From Pseudodonghicola flavimaris (GTDB lineage: Bacteria; Pseudomonadota; Alphaproteobacteria; Rhodobacterales; Rhodobacteraceae), in NCBI RefSeq assembly GCF_030164425.1, contig NZ_JASNJD010000007.1:186001-250000 (forward strand): a DNA stretch of 64,000 bases, read 5' to 3'. Positions 42,965 through 52,547 of the stretch are shown here, in pieces (the first letter of the stretch is position 1; each line of letters opens with the position of its first letter). The notes below the pieces were generated by a model. That model was not told the DNA's origin. It saw only the letters and a list, made by a program, of their open reading frames with translations, and searched no databases. The position numbers and the translations under genes are program-made.

Positions 42965-44119
42965 CTATTCCTGTTCGGCGATCAGCCGACGCAGCACCGG
43001 TTCGCGCTTGTCCAGCCAGGCGGCATGCCGCTCCGGCCAGAGGGTATAGCCCGCCTCCCCGGTCAGCGCCCGCCGCGCCGCCGCCGGCCAATAGGGGTCC
43101 TGCAACGCCGCGCGCCCGATCGCCACCAGATCGGCCTGCCCCCGGGCGACGATCTCCTCGGCCTGCGCCGGGCTGGTGATCAGCCCGACCGCCTGCGTCG
43201 GCACCCCGACCTCGGCCCGCACCCGGGCGGCGAAGGGCACCTGAAATCCGAAGCCGCGCGGCACGTTGCTGCGCCGGGTCTCCTCCGACAGCCCGCCGGA
43301 GGAGCAATCGATCACATCGACCCCAACCGCCTTGAGCCGCGCTGCCAGCACCACGGTGTCATCCATGCCCCAGCCGCCTTCGGCCCCGTCGACGCAGGAC
43401 AGCCGGGCGAACAGCGGCTTGTCCGCCGGCCAGACCGCCCGCACCGCCGCTGCGATCTCCACCGCCAGCCGCATCCGGTTCTCCAGCGTGCCGCCATAGG
43501 CGTCCTGCCGCTGGTTGGCGATGGGTGACAGAAAGCTCGCCACCAGATAGCCGTGACCGTAGTGCAGCTCGATGGCGTCCATGTCGGCGGCATCCGCCCG
43601 GCGGGCCGCGTCGACATGCTGCGCGACGATCTCCGCGATCTCATCCGCGCTCAGCGCCTGCGGCACGCCCCATTCGGGCCCGGCGGCGATGGCGCTCGGC
43701 CCGACCCGGCGCCAGGCGATCCCGGCGGCCTCGATCTCCGCCGCGCTCAGCGCCTGACCGCCGTGCCAGAGCGGCTGGGAAAATGCCTTGCGGCCGGAAT
43801 GGGCGATCTGCACCCCCATCAGCCCGCCATTGGCATGAGCGAAATCGGCCAGCCTCTTCAGACCGGGAATATGATCGTCCGACCAGATCCCCAGATCGTC
43901 GATGCCGACCCGGGAGTCGGAGGCGATCGCGGTGCTTTCGGTGAACACCAGCCCGGCGCCACCCAAGACGAACTTGCCGTAGTGAACCAGATGCCAGTCG
44001 GTCGCATGGCCGTTCCGGCCCGCATGCTGACACATCGGCGAGATCACCACCCGGTTCCTGAGCGTCCGCCCCCGCAGCGTAAGGGGGGTGAAAAGTGTCG
44101 CTGTGGCGGTCTCGCCCAT
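42965..44119 (-). CDS. NADH:flavin oxidoreductase, old-yellow-enzyme (YqjM-like)
   Basis: FMN-dependent ene-reductase of 384 aa. Features: LFTPLTLRGRTLRNRVVISPMCQ with the cysteine near FMN, HSGRKA, the paired substrate histidines in ELHYGHGYLVASFLSP (YqjM branch H-x2-H), and GRAALQDPYW near the C-terminus. The family reduces activated C=C bonds. AAGGA is upstream of the ATG at 44119. Divergent from an NAD(P)-binding gene across 166 bases and followed by an EthD gene. Confidence 0.92.
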   Translation of the reverse strand: MGETATATLFTPLTLRGRTLRNRVVISPMCQHAGRNGHATDWHLVHYGKFVLGGAGLVFTESTAIASDSRVGIDDLGIWSDDHIPGLKRLADFAHANGGLMGVQIAHSGRKAFSQPLWHGGQALSAAEIEAAGIAWRRVGPSAIAAGPEWGVPQALSADEIAEIVAQHVDAARRADAADMDAIELHYGHGYLVASFLSPIANQRQDAYGGTLENRMRLAVEIAAAVRAVWPADKPLFARLSCVDGAEGGWGMDDTVVLAARLKAVGVDVIDCSSGGLSEETRRSNVPRGFGFQVPFAARVRAEVGVPTQAVGLITSPAQAEEIVARGQADLVAIGRAALQDPYWPAAARRALTGEAGYTLWPERHAAWLDKREPVLRRLIAEQE

Positions 44120-44285
44120 GGCCTGTTCCTTCTGCTCATGCGCGCGCAGGCCCGATCCGCCCCGGCGCGCCGTGTCGGGCCACCATGCCAATCCCGGCCG
44201 GGGTTTCCTGTCGCAAGCGGTGAGGACAGACCCACGACCCCCCGCTGTGGCCGGATGGAGCGCGCAAATCCGAGGAGGGGAACAC

Positions 44286-44897
44286 ATGAAAATCGCAATC
44301 ATCGGGGCGGCCGGAAACGTCGGGCGGCGGCTGGTGGCCGAAGCGCTGTCGCGCCGGCACGAGGTCACCGCCATCGGCCGCACCCGCACCCGGCTGGAGG
44401 AGCTGGCCAATGTCACCGTCAGGATCGCGACCATCGGCGACCCCGACGCGCTGGCCGAGGCTCTGGCAGGCCAGGACGCGGTGATCAGCACGGTGCGTTT
44501 CGTCGACTACGATCCGCAGAACCTGCTGAGCGCGCTGCGCAAGGCCGGCGCGCCCCGGCTGCTGGTGGTCGGCGGCGCCGGTTCGCTGACCTCGCCCGCC
44601 GGCGGGCTGGTGATGGACGGACCGAATTTCCCCGAAGCCGCCCTGCCCGAGGCCCGTGCCGGCGGCAAGATGCTCGAGGCGCTGCGCGGCACAGAGGACC
44701 TCGACTGGAGCTTCCTGTCGCCCTCGGCGATCTTTACAGCCGGCGCGCGCACCGGAGAGTTTCGGCTCGGCCAGGACGATCTGCTGATCGATGACGGCGG
44801 CAAGAGCCATATCTCCTACGAGGATCTCGCCGTCGCGATGCTGGACGAGGTCGAGGATGGCCGCCATTCCCGGATGCGGTTCACCGTCGGCTACTGA
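44286..44897 (+). CDS. NAD(P)-binding NmrA/SDR5-type protein
   Basis: Atypical short-chain dehydrogenase of 203 aa. The Rossmann loop is IIGAAGNVGRRLVAEAL (about 5-21); GRTRTRLEEL suggests NADP. It lacks a typical Ser-Tyr-Lys triad. Its SFLSPSAIFTAGARTGEF stretch is like YwnB/biliverdin-reductase-like proteins. GGAGGGG is 7 bases before the ATG. It may act in redox sensing or small-molecule reduction; alone on its strand, next to the OYE gene. Confidence 0.85.
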   Translation: MKIAIIGAAGNVGRRLVAEALSRRHEVTAIGRTRTRLEELANVTVRIATIGDPDALAEALAGQDAVISTVRFVDYDPQNLLSALRKAGAPRLLVVGGAGSLTSPAGGLVMDGPNFPEAALPEARAGGKMLEALRGTEDLDWSFLSPSAIFTAGARTGEFRLGQDDLLIDDGGKSHISYEDLAVAMLDEVEDGRHSRMRFTVGY

Positions 44898-44923
44898 AGC
44901 CGCCGCGGAGAGCGACAGCGCGC

Positions 44924-45685
44924 TCAGCGCGCTGTATATCCGCCATCCGCCCCCAACACCGCGCCGGTCATGAAGCTGGCCCGGTCGCTCAGCAGGAAAC
45001 AGATCGCCTCGGCGATTTCCGCCGGCCGCGCCAGCCGCTGCATCGGGTGACGGTCGGCGATAGCGCGCCGCTCCGCATCGTCGCGGCCAGAGAGGATCGG
45101 CGTATCGACATAGCCCGGCGCGATCGCGTTCACCCGGATGCCCTGCGTCGCATAGTCCAGCGCGGCACTCCGCGTCAGCCCCACCACGCCATGTTTGGCA
45201 GCGGCATATCCGGCGCGGCCCTCGGCGGCGACGACCCCGAGGATCGAAGACATGTTGACGATGCTGCCGCCACCCGCGGCCAGCAGCGCCGGGATCTCCG
45301 CCCGCAGGCAATGAAAGACACCGGTCAGGTTAACGCTGAGCTGACGCGCCCATTCGTCGAGCGGGATATCGGCCAGCGCGCAATAGGGTGTGACCACGCC
45401 GGCGTTGTTCACGCAGCCATCCAGCCGACCGAACCGCTCCAACGTGGCCGCGATCGCTGCCGTCACCCCGGCGGCATCGCTCACATCCAGCCACAGCGCC
45501 GCCGCCTGCCCACCAGCGCCGCGCAGATCGGCCGCCAACGCCTCCGCCGCGCCACCATCGAGATCCGCGATCATCACCCGCGCCCCGCGACCGGCCAGCA
45601 AACGCGCCGTCTCCGCCCCGATGCCCGAGGCGCCGCCGGTCACGAAAACCACCCTGCCCGCGAATTCCTGTCTGTCCTCCGGCAT
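44924..45685 (-). CDS. short-chain dehydrogenase/reductase
   Basis: Classical SDR of 253 aa. TGGASGIGAETARLLAGRG at about 16-34, acidic ADLDGG after the second strand (favouring NAD), NNAGV, the Ser in NMSSILG, YAAAKHGVVGL (Tyr-x3-Lys) and the closing VLGADGGYTAR typical of FabG-like family members. Convergent with the NAD-binding gene and divergent from the LuxR regulator. Probable alcohol/ketone interconversion in the island's pathway. Confidence 0.92.
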   Translation of the reverse strand: MPEDRQEFAGRVVFVTGGASGIGAETARLLAGRGARVMIADLDGGAAEALAADLRGAGGQAAALWLDVSDAAGVTAAIAATLERFGRLDGCVNNAGVVTPYCALADIPLDEWARQLSVNLTGVFHCLRAEIPALLAAGGGSIVNMSSILGVVAAEGRAGYAAAKHGVVGLTRSAALDYATQGIRVNAIAPGYVDTPILSGRDDAERRAIADRHPMQRLARPAEIAEAICFLLSDRASFMTGAVLGADGGYTAR

Positions 45686-45891
45686 CCCTGTCCCTCCCGC
45701 ATGGTTTTTCCGATCCGGCGATCATCGGGCAGAGCCCGTTGCGCCGCTGTCGCCACAGCTCAGGACAGCGGCTGGCAATTCCAGACAAGACCTCTGGCAA
45801 GCGGATGCAAGCACGGGCCGGCGCCACGGCCTATCCTCATCCCCAAGGACCGGGCCCAGACCCCGCGTCCCGGACCAGGGAGGACGACACG

Positions 45892-46713
45892 ATGATCTTT
45901 TCGCGAATTGATATGGCCGAGGCCCGCGCCGATACCGCCATTGCCGATCTGTGCGAGATCGTTCAGGCGGTGGGAACCGATCGCTTCGACGACATGCTCG
46001 ACAGCCTGTTGCGCAGCCGCTTCGCCATCGCCGAGGTCTTCGCCGCCCGTTACCCGCGCAACGCGCGCGGCCGTCCGGTCCTCATCAGCAGCAGCGACGA
46101 CGCTGCCGCCCGGTCGCGGGCCGAGGACTATTGCGCCAGTTTCTTCGGCGACGATCCGCTGTTCGACATGCTCGACACCGACACGCCCGACGGGTTCTAC
46201 GCCATCCAGGTCGCGGCAGAAAGCGTGCGCGCGCCGCGCTTCCGCTCCGCCTGCTTCACCCGGCCGGGTTATTGCGAAAACCTGACCCTCGTGCGCAAGG
46301 AAGGCGACACGCTGCTGCTGCTGAAGCTGTTCGCCCGGACGGCCAACGGCCCCTTCAGCCCGGCGCAGGTCAGCGAGCTGAGCCAGCTCGGTACGTTGCT
46401 TCTGCCCCTGCTGCTGCTGCACACCCGCCTGTCGGGAGAGGAACACCGGTTCCGCCAGGTCAGCGCCGAGGAGATGGAGGACTGCGTGTCCTGGGCTTTC
46501 CCGGAACTGACCCGTCGCGAGGTGGCGGTCTGCGCCCGGTCGATCCTGGGGGTGACGGCAGAGGGGATCGCGCTCGACCTCGGGATCAAGCAAACCAGCG
46601 TGCTGACCTATCGCCGCCGTGCCTATGCCCGGCTGAACGTCAGCTCGATCAATCAGCTCTCCTCGATGCTGATCCAATCCTCCGCCGCACGCAAACTGGC
46701 ACTGGCGTCGTAA
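45892..46713 (+). CDS. LuxR-type solo regulator
   Basis: Regulator of 273 aa with a C-terminal LuxR/GerE helix-turn-helix: FPELTRREVAVCARSILGVT, then GIALDLGIKQTSVLTYRRRAYARL (split). The N-terminal domain does not show the autoinducer-binding signature, and no LuxI gene is near, so it probably senses a pathway intermediate. It has an open frame upstream but GGACGACAC precedes the chosen ATG. Divergent from the SDR gene (206 bases), which it likely controls. Confidence 0.88.
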   Translation: MIFSRIDMAEARADTAIADLCEIVQAVGTDRFDDMLDSLLRSRFAIAEVFAARYPRNARGRPVLISSSDDAAARSRAEDYCASFFGDDPLFDMLDTDTPDGFYAIQVAAESVRAPRFRSACFTRPGYCENLTLVRKEGDTLLLLKLFARTANGPFSPAQVSELSQLGTLLLPLLLLHTRLSGEEHRFRQVSAEEMEDCVSWAFPELTRREVAVCARSILGVTAEGIALDLGIKQTSVLTYRRRAYARLNVSSINQLSSMLIQSSAARKLALAS

Positions 46714-46747
46714 GACGCCAGCCCGGGGGAAGTGCCGCGCCGCGGTC

Positions 46748-47695
46748 TCAGTTCTTTTTCAGAAGGCTGCTCGGCAACACGCCGAACTTGCGGGAAAACG
46801 CCCGGCTGAAATGGGCGACATCCTTGAACCCGAAGCTGAAGGCAGCCTCGGTCACATTCTGCACCCGCGCCCGCAGCAGCGCGTCATGCGCCAGCTCCAG
46901 ACGCCGGTCCCAGACCCAGCGCATCGGTGTCGTGCCGCCGGTGGCGAAGGCCCGGTTCAGCGTCCGTGGCGATACCCCGCTCGCCTCCGCCAGACGGTCG
47001 AGGTTCAGGTCGGTATCGTCGATATTGCGGTTCACGAACTCCGCCAGCCGATCCATCAGCGCCCTGGCATGGCGCTGCTCCACCGGCGCCGGCTCCGGCC
47101 CGACGGTGGAGACCACGTCCAGCGTCGCCCCCACCAGCTGCTCGGTGTTCAGCGTCTGCCGCGTCACCGCGCCGGTGCAGAGCTTTTCGATCATGGTCAG
47201 CGCCAACAGGCTGTTCACATTGTCCTGCCTCAGCACGATCGGCGATTTGCTGTTCACGATCGCCGGGCAATGCCGCTCCATCAGCTCCGGCGTCACCCAA
47301 AGCGCCATGGCCAGGTATTTCTGCGGGATTTCCAGCTCGAACGGCGTGCCATGGCGATAGACCAGCGCCTCACCGTGGCGGGCCAGGCAACGATCTTCGC
47401 CCTGGGTCAGCCGCAGCTCGCCGCGTTGCGCCATCAGAAACATGTAGCCGTCGAACTGATCGCGCTGGATGTAATGCGAGTCCCGCGCGAACCATCCGGC
47501 CGACGACTGGATGCGCGACATCCGCGCCTGCCCCAGCGAGACCGAGCTCAGTTCACCACGGAACTGCCTGTCCTCGCCCGGCACGTATTGGGTTCGCGAA
47601 AACGTGGCGCAAACGATCTCGTGCCAGGTATCGACATCGTCCATCCGGACATAGCTGACCTCCGGCTGGGATATACGGGCCGTCATCGTTTGCAT
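46748..47695 (-). CDS. AraC-family regulator (FeaR-like)
   Basis: Regulator of 315 aa. An AraC-binding-like N-terminal domain (about 30-190) is followed by the double HTH: LNLDRLAEASGVSPRTLNRAF, then TEAAFSFGFKDVAHFSRAFSRKFGVLPSSLL. GGAGG is 5 bases before ATG 47695; a TTG 7 codons upstream is less likely. Divergent from the FAD-dependent dehydrogenase gene across 323 bases and its likely regulator. Such proteins typically respond to aromatic or amine metabolites. Confidence 0.92.
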   Translation of the reverse strand: MQTMTARISQPEVSYVRMDDVDTWHEIVCATFSRTQYVPGEDRQFRGELSSVSLGQARMSRIQSSAGWFARDSHYIQRDQFDGYMFLMAQRGELRLTQGEDRCLARHGEALVYRHGTPFELEIPQKYLAMALWVTPELMERHCPAIVNSKSPIVLRQDNVNSLLALTMIEKLCTGAVTRQTLNTEQLVGATLDVVSTVGPEPAPVEQRHARALMDRLAEFVNRNIDDTDLNLDRLAEASGVSPRTLNRAFATGGTTPMRWVWDRRLELAHDALLRARVQNVTEAAFSFGFKDVAHFSRAFSRKFGVLPSSLLKKN

Positions 47696-48018
47696 TTGCG
47701 CCTCCACCTCTCCCAATAACTAATACATTAACAATAGACGAATTCCAAGATCTTCCATCCTGGCACCGTCTCGGGCCCCTCCGCTCACCTGCTCCGCGCC
47801 CGCACGATCCTGAAAAAACCATGAATTGCATCATGTTGGACGCATCTTTTCGCCCGAAGCTTTCACCGGGAGCTTTGTCATCGGCTGGGGGGACAGACCT
47901 GACGGCCTCTCCTGAGCAAACTGCAGATCGAACGGAATGACCCGCGCGCCCGGACGATTCTCTGCACCTCCGGGAGGCGCGCGCCAGCAAGCACAGTATC
48001 GACAAAGGTGAGAAGCCA
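47696..48018. other. 323-base divergent promoter region (AraC / flavoprotein)
   Basis: AT-rich around 47717-47750. Holds AGCTTT twice (47860 and 47871), which may be part of an AraC site. No gene or RNA recognised. Confidence 0.4.
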
Positions 48019-49728
48019 ATGAACAAGAATGAGTTTGACGTCATCGTTGCCGGGTCCGGTGCCGGTGGGCTGTCGAGCGCCATCGTCGCCGCCGACGAGG
48101 GCCTCTCCGTGCTCGTGATCGAGAAGTCCGACAAGTTCGGTGGCACCACGTCCCGCTCGGGCGGATGGATCTGGATCCCCAACAACAGCCACGCCAAGCG
48201 CGAGGGGCTGGAGGATTCCTTCGACAAGGCCCGCACCTATATCGAGGCCGAGGCCGGCAACCAGTTCGACGCAACCCGGGTCGATGCCTTCCTCAACAGC
48301 GGGCCGAAGATGCTCGACTGGTTCGACCGCAACACCGATGTCAAATTCACCCTGGGCAGCTATTTCCCCGACTACCACCCCTATCAGCCGGGCGGGATGG
48401 ATGGCGGCCGTTCGCTGAACGCCGATCCGGTGAACCTCGCCACCCTCGGCAAGAACGCCGACCGGCTGGCGCCGCCGATCCCCGAGGCGACCTTCATGGG
48501 CATGATGGTCGGCTCCAACCGCGAATTGAAGCACTTCTTCGAGGCCACCCGCTCGGTCAAATCCTTCGGCTATGTCGGCGCGCTGCTGGCCCGCTACGGG
48601 TATGAGAAGGTTCGCTACGGCAAGACGATGCGGCTGACCAACGGCGCCGCGCTGGTGGCGCGGCTGGCCAAATCGGCCTTCGACCGCGGGGTCGAGATCC
48701 GGACCAGCACGCCGCTCAAGGACCTGATCCTAGAAAACGGGCGCGTCACCGGCGTCGTCGTCGATGGCCCCTCGGGCCAGCAGACGCTGAAGGCGCGCAA
48801 GGGCGTGGTGCTGGCCACCGGCGGCTTCCCCTTCGACATGGAGATGCGCAAGAAGCTCTACAGTCACGCCCCGACCGGCAGCGGCCATTATTCCCCCGCC
48901 AACCCCGACAATACCGGCGACGCGATGCGGATCACCGCCGATCTCGATGCGGCGATCTCTGACGGCTACAAGCAGCCGGCCGCCTGGGTGCCGATTTCGC
49001 TGGTGCCGCGCAAGGACGGCAGTTATGGCACCTTCCCGCATTTCGTCGACCGCGGCAAACCCGGTGTCATCGCAGTGATGCGCAATGGCCGGCGCTTCGT
49101 CAACGAGGCGAATTCCTATCACGATTACGGCTCCGGGCTGATCGCCGCCCACGATGGCGTCGGCGAGGCGGAATCCTGGCTGATCATCGACCACCCGACC
49201 CTGCGGCTCTACGGGCTGGGCTTCGTCAAACCCTATCCGATCCCGCTGCAGCCAGCGCTGCGCTCGGGCTATCTCAAGCGCGGCAAGACCCTGCGCGAAC
49301 TCGCCGCCGCCACCGGTATCGACCCCGACGGGCTGGAGAAGACCGTGACGGATTTCAACCGTCACGCTCGCGAGACCGGCGAGGATCCGGAATTCGGTCG
49401 CGGCACCACCGCCTACAACCGCTATCTCGGCGATCCCGATCACAAGCCCAATCCCTGCGTGAAGCCGATCGAGAACGGGCCGTTCTACGCCATCCGCGTG
49501 GTGCTGGGCGATCTGGGCAGCTTCGTCGGCCATCGCACCGATGCCTCGGCCCGCGTGCTCAACAGCCACAACGACCCGATCCCCGGGCTCTATGCGGTCG
49601 GCAACGATGCCGCCAGCCTCTTCGGCGGCAACTATTCCGGCGGCGGCATCACACTGGGCCCGGCGATGACCTTCGGCTATATCGCCGGCCGGCATCTGGC
49701 GGGGATCAGCGAGGGGGCGGCCGCCTGA
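48019..49728 (+). CDS. FAD-dependent dehydrogenase, 3-ketosteroid-delta1-dehydrogenase-like
   Basis: Flavoprotein of 569 aa in the FAD_binding_2 family. FAD loop VAGSGAGGLSSAIVAADEG at about 10-28, GGTTSRSGGWIWIPNN (family marker), VVLATGGF, and the C-terminal ASLFGGNYSGGGITLGPAMTFGYIAGRHLA. These match KstD-like enzymes that desaturate cyclic ketones. GGTGAG lies before the ATG. AraC regulator divergent, EthD gene 32 bases downstream. Substrate unknown; a cyclic ketone or steroid-like compound is plausible by family. Confidence 0.9.
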   Translation: MNKNEFDVIVAGSGAGGLSSAIVAADEGLSVLVIEKSDKFGGTTSRSGGWIWIPNNSHAKREGLEDSFDKARTYIEAEAGNQFDATRVDAFLNSGPKMLDWFDRNTDVKFTLGSYFPDYHPYQPGGMDGGRSLNADPVNLATLGKNADRLAPPIPEATFMGMMVGSNRELKHFFEATRSVKSFGYVGALLARYGYEKVRYGKTMRLTNGAALVARLAKSAFDRGVEIRTSTPLKDLILENGRVTGVVVDGPSGQQTLKARKGVVLATGGFPFDMEMRKKLYSHAPTGSGHYSPANPDNTGDAMRITADLDAAISDGYKQPAAWVPISLVPRKDGSYGTFPHFVDRGKPGVIAVMRNGRRFVNEANSYHDYGSGLIAAHDGVGEAESWLIIDHPTLRLYGLGFVKPYPIPLQPALRSGYLKRGKTLRELAAATGIDPDGLEKTVTDFNRHARETGEDPEFGRGTTAYNRYLGDPDHKPNPCVKPIENGPFYAIRVVLGDLGSFVGHRTDASARVLNSHNDPIPGLYAVGNDAASLFGGNYSGGGITLGPAMTFGYIAGRHLAGISEGAAA

Positions 49729-49760
49729 GCGCGGTGCCCCGATCCAGGAAAGGGACGTCC

Positions 49761-50399
49761 ATGATCAAACGTTGCACATTGCTGCGCCGGCGCGAGGACG
49801 TCCCCGTGCCGGCCTTCCGCGACCACTGGTCCAGCATCCACGCCGATATCGCCGCCGGCTTTGACGGGCTGGACCGGTACAACCAGAACCATGTCACCCG
49901 GGTCTGCTGGCAGTTCGGCCCGCCCCGGTTCCAGGTCGACGGCATTGTCGAACTGTGGTTCGGCTCGCAGGCAGATGTCGACCGCGCCGCGCAGTCCGAC
50001 ACCACCAGGGCCCTGATCGTGGATGAGCCCAACTTCCTCTCCGGCCTCACCGCCCTGGTGGTGGGGGAAGCCGACTGTCCGCAGGCGGCAGCGGCAGAGG
50101 CGGCGAAATACATGGTCCTGGCGCGCAGCACCGCCCCGGTCCGGCTGGAGGCCGCGCTGGTGGCCCATTGCGCCGCCCTGACGGCAGCGGGCACCGCGAT
50201 CACGCTGAGCATCGATCCGCTGACACCGGGCTTCACCCGCGAGACCCTGTGGTCAGAGCCCCAGCCCCCGACCCTGCTGATCTCGATCCGCACCGCCGAT
50301 CCGCGCCTCGTCTCGGAAACATCGGCACTGCGCGGGATCATCAACGATCACGCCGAGGCGGCGCTGGCGGTCGCAGTCGACGAGCTTCGCATCGTCTGA
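49761..50399 (+). CDS. EthD-domain protein
   Basis: A 212 aa EthD-type protein. The N-terminal domain reads MIKRCTLLRRREDVPVPAFRDHW with HVTRVCWQFG and QVDGIVELWFGSQADVD; the second half (from about 110) is a weaker, degenerate repeat. AGGAAAGGGA precedes the ATG. In line with the flavoprotein gene, so probably one operon. Role uncertain, but EthD partners appear twice in the island. Confidence 0.85.
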   Translation: MIKRCTLLRRREDVPVPAFRDHWSSIHADIAAGFDGLDRYNQNHVTRVCWQFGPPRFQVDGIVELWFGSQADVDRAAQSDTTRALIVDEPNFLSGLTALVVGEADCPQAAAAEAAKYMVLARSTAPVRLEAALVAHCAALTAAGTAITLSIDPLTPGFTRETLWSEPQPPTLLISIRTADPRLVSETSALRGIINDHAEAALAVAVDELRIV

Positions 50400-50447
50400 G
50401 CCCCGACGTCTGGGCCCGCACGCCGCGGGCAAATCCACATAGACCCC

Positions 50448-50476
50448 AAAAAAAGGCGCCCCGCACCGGGGCGCCT
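50448..50476 (-). terminator. intrinsic terminator of the SDR-TRAP operon (minus strand)
   Basis: AGGCGCCCCG (50454-50463) and CGGGGCGCCT (50467-50476) with a 3-base loop; on the minus strand a T-run follows (AAAAAAA at 50448-50454). It lies 27 bases beyond the SDR stop. Confidence 0.9.
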
Positions 50477-50502
50477 GCAGAGCCGTCATGGCCCTCTCTT
50501 CC

Positions 50503-51303
50503 TTACATCGACAGGAACCCGCCATCGACCGGCAGCATCACGCCGGTGACGTAGGACGACTGCGCCGAAACCAGGAACAGCGCCGGGCCAACCAGCTCTT
50601 CGGGTTCACCGAAGCGACCGAAGGGGATGTGTTCATAGTATTTCTTAACCGTCTCCGGGTTCGATCGGGTCGGCAGCGTCATCGGCGTGGCGATCACCCC
50701 CGGCGCGATGCCGTTGACCCGGATGCCGAAGGGCGCCAGTTCTGCCGCCAGCGTCTGGGTCATCAGCAGGACGCTGCCCTTGGACATGCCGTACCCAACC
50801 CCGCCGGTGGTGGAGCGGAAGCTGGCGATCGACCCGAGGTTCACCACCCGGCCGCGCGTCTGCTTCAGCTGCGGCAGGAACGCCTTGACCATCTGCACCG
50901 AACCCATCGCGTTGACCGAAAGCTGGGCCTCGACCGAGGCGACGAAACCATCGTCGTCGGTCAGAACCCGGCGCACGATGCCGGCGTTGTTGATCAGGAT
51001 CGAAGCCGGGCCGACCTCGCGCGCGACAGACTCGGCCAGCGCGTCGCAATCCGCCATCGTCGAAACATCGCCGGTCATGCCGACGATATCGCCGCCCTCG
51101 GCGCGGATCGCCTCGACCGTTGGCGCCAGCGCCTCGGCATCGCGGTCGGTCGCCACCACCCGCGCCCCGCAGAGCGCAAGACCGCGGGCGATCGCCGCGC
51201 CGTTGCCCATGGCGGCGCCGGTGACCACGGCGATATCCGATTTCAACATCCCCTTGAATTGCCCGATATCGAGCCTGCTGTCGGGCTGGGCGTCCTCTGC
51301 CAT
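50503..51303 (-). CDS. short-chain dehydrogenase/reductase
   Basis: Classical SDR of 266 aa, with a 25-residue N-terminal extension before VVTGAAMGNGAAIARGL. ATDRDAEAL follows the second strand; NNAGI, a Ser in LGSIASF, YGMSKGSVLL (Tyr-x3-Lys) and the C-terminal VDGGFLSM are family-typical. AAGGAG is 7-8 bases before the ATG. Last gene of a minus-strand operon after the TRAP genes, followed by an intrinsic terminator. Presumably oxidises or reduces the imported compound. Confidence 0.92.
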   Translation of the reverse strand: MAEDAQPDSRLDIGQFKGMLKSDIAVVTGAAMGNGAAIARGLALCGARVVATDRDAEALAPTVEAIRAEGGDIVGMTGDVSTMADCDALAESVAREVGPASILINNAGIVRRVLTDDDGFVASVEAQLSVNAMGSVQMVKAFLPQLKQTRGRVVNLGSIASFRSTTGGVGYGMSKGSVLLMTQTLAAELAPFGIRVNGIAPGVIATPMTLPTRSNPETVKKYYEHIPFGRFGEPEELVGPALFLVSAQSSYVTGVMLPVDGGFLSM

Positions 51304-51409
51304 GATCGTTCTCCTTCTGCAGCTGGACTTTAGCGTAAAATGCCCCGCCATTCGCAACACCGAACGGCGGGGCCCTGGGAGCGGCCCCGCGCGGGGGCCG
51401 GATCAGACC

Positions 51410-52507
51410 TTACTGGGCAAGCTTGCTCATCAGGTGTTCCCGGATCAGCGCCGCCACGGCGGCATCGTCGGTCCGGTCGATCTCGTCGAGCCGTGCGCTC
51501 CAGGTCTTCTGCAGCTCGGCATATTCGTCGAAGATCTCCTGCGCATGCGGCACGTTGGTGGCGTTGCTGACCAGATTGGCGATGAACTCTGCCTTGAAGC
51601 CGTCGATATGCTCTTCCAGACCGGCGCTGGCATCATGCAGGCTGATGTTCTTCGCCTTGGCGTCGTCGAAGGCCGCGGTCACCGACTGGTCGAATTCGAG
51701 CTGGGTGCGGGCCAGCGCCAGCGCCATCTCGTCCTTCAGCAGCGCGCGCTCCTCGTCCGAGAACCGGCCCCAGCTGTCCTTGTTGAACACCCAGTTGGCC
51801 CCGGTCACCACCCCCAGCGGCACCACGGTCATATCGGTCACCACTTCGTTGAAGGAGGCGGTGATCATATTGGTGGGGTCGGCCAGGATACAGTCGAGCG
51901 AGCCGCGCTGCATGCCACTGTAGGCATCGCCGATCGGCACCGAAACCGCGGTGGCCCCCAGCGAATCCGCCAGCCCGGTGAAGGCGGCGCCGGCGGTGCG
52001 CATCCGCTTGCCCTTGGCTTCCTCCGTCGTCGTCACCTCGGTGTTGCACATCATGTTGTAGACCGGGGTCGAGAAGGCGCCGGTGAAGACGACGTTGAAC
52101 TTGGCCCATTCCGCCTGCGCGTCCGGGTTGGTGAAGTTCAGCTCGCTATAAGCCAGCGCCACGGCGAGCGAGTCGTCGGCGACGAAGCTGGCGCTGTTCA
52201 GGAATGCCTGGATCGGCAGTTCCGCCGGGGTGTAGGACGGGTAGACGAAGCCGACATCAGCCACCCCGTCGCGCATGCCGTTGATCGTGGTTTTCGCCGG
52301 CAGCAGCGACCCACCATAGTGGATATCGAATTTCATCTTGCCGCCGGTGGCCTCGCGCACCCGGTCGAACATGCCGGCATAGGCATTCTTGGCCTGCGGA
52401 TAGGTGGCCGGCAGATAGATGCTGGCCTGATAGGTGGCCGCCGCCGCCGCGCCGGCCCAGACCGTCATGGCCATGGTCGCCGCGAGAGAGAGTGTCTTGA
52501 CCTTCAT
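51410..52507 (-). CDS. dctP: TRAP transporter substrate-binding protein (DctP family)
   Basis: Periplasmic receptor of 365 aa. Signal peptide MKVKTLSLAATMAMTVWAGAAAAA with cleavage near 23-24. The mature protein follows the DctP fold: YLPATYPQAKNAYAGMFDRV, GGSLLPAKTTINGMRDGVADVGFVYP, and the arginine in GKRMRTAGAAFTGLADSLGA that usually binds a carboxylate. GGAGGAG is upstream of the ATG. Third gene of the set after dctQ and dctM, so the order is Q-M-P. Ligand likely an organic acid. Confidence 0.9.
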   Translation of the reverse strand: MKVKTLSLAATMAMTVWAGAAAAATYQASIYLPATYPQAKNAYAGMFDRVREATGGKMKFDIHYGGSLLPAKTTINGMRDGVADVGFVYPSYTPAELPIQAFLNSASFVADDSLAVALAYSELNFTNPDAQAEWAKFNVVFTGAFSTPVYNMMCNTEVTTTEEAKGKRMRTAGAAFTGLADSLGATAVSVPIGDAYSGMQRGSLDCILADPTNMITASFNEVVTDMTVVPLGVVTGANWVFNKDSWGRFSDEERALLKDEMALALARTQLEFDQSVTAAFDDAKAKNISLHDASAGLEEHIDGFKAEFIANLVSNATNVPHAQEIFDEYAELQKTWSARLDEIDRTDDAAVAALIREHLMSKLAQ

Positions 52508-52547
52508 TTCGTGTCTCCTCCAATGAAAGTAAGGGGTCAGTATCGTG

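Noticed and set aside
45892-46713. Quorum-sensing LuxR
   Set aside because: No LuxI neighbour and no autoinducer-binding signature; better described as a LuxR-type solo.
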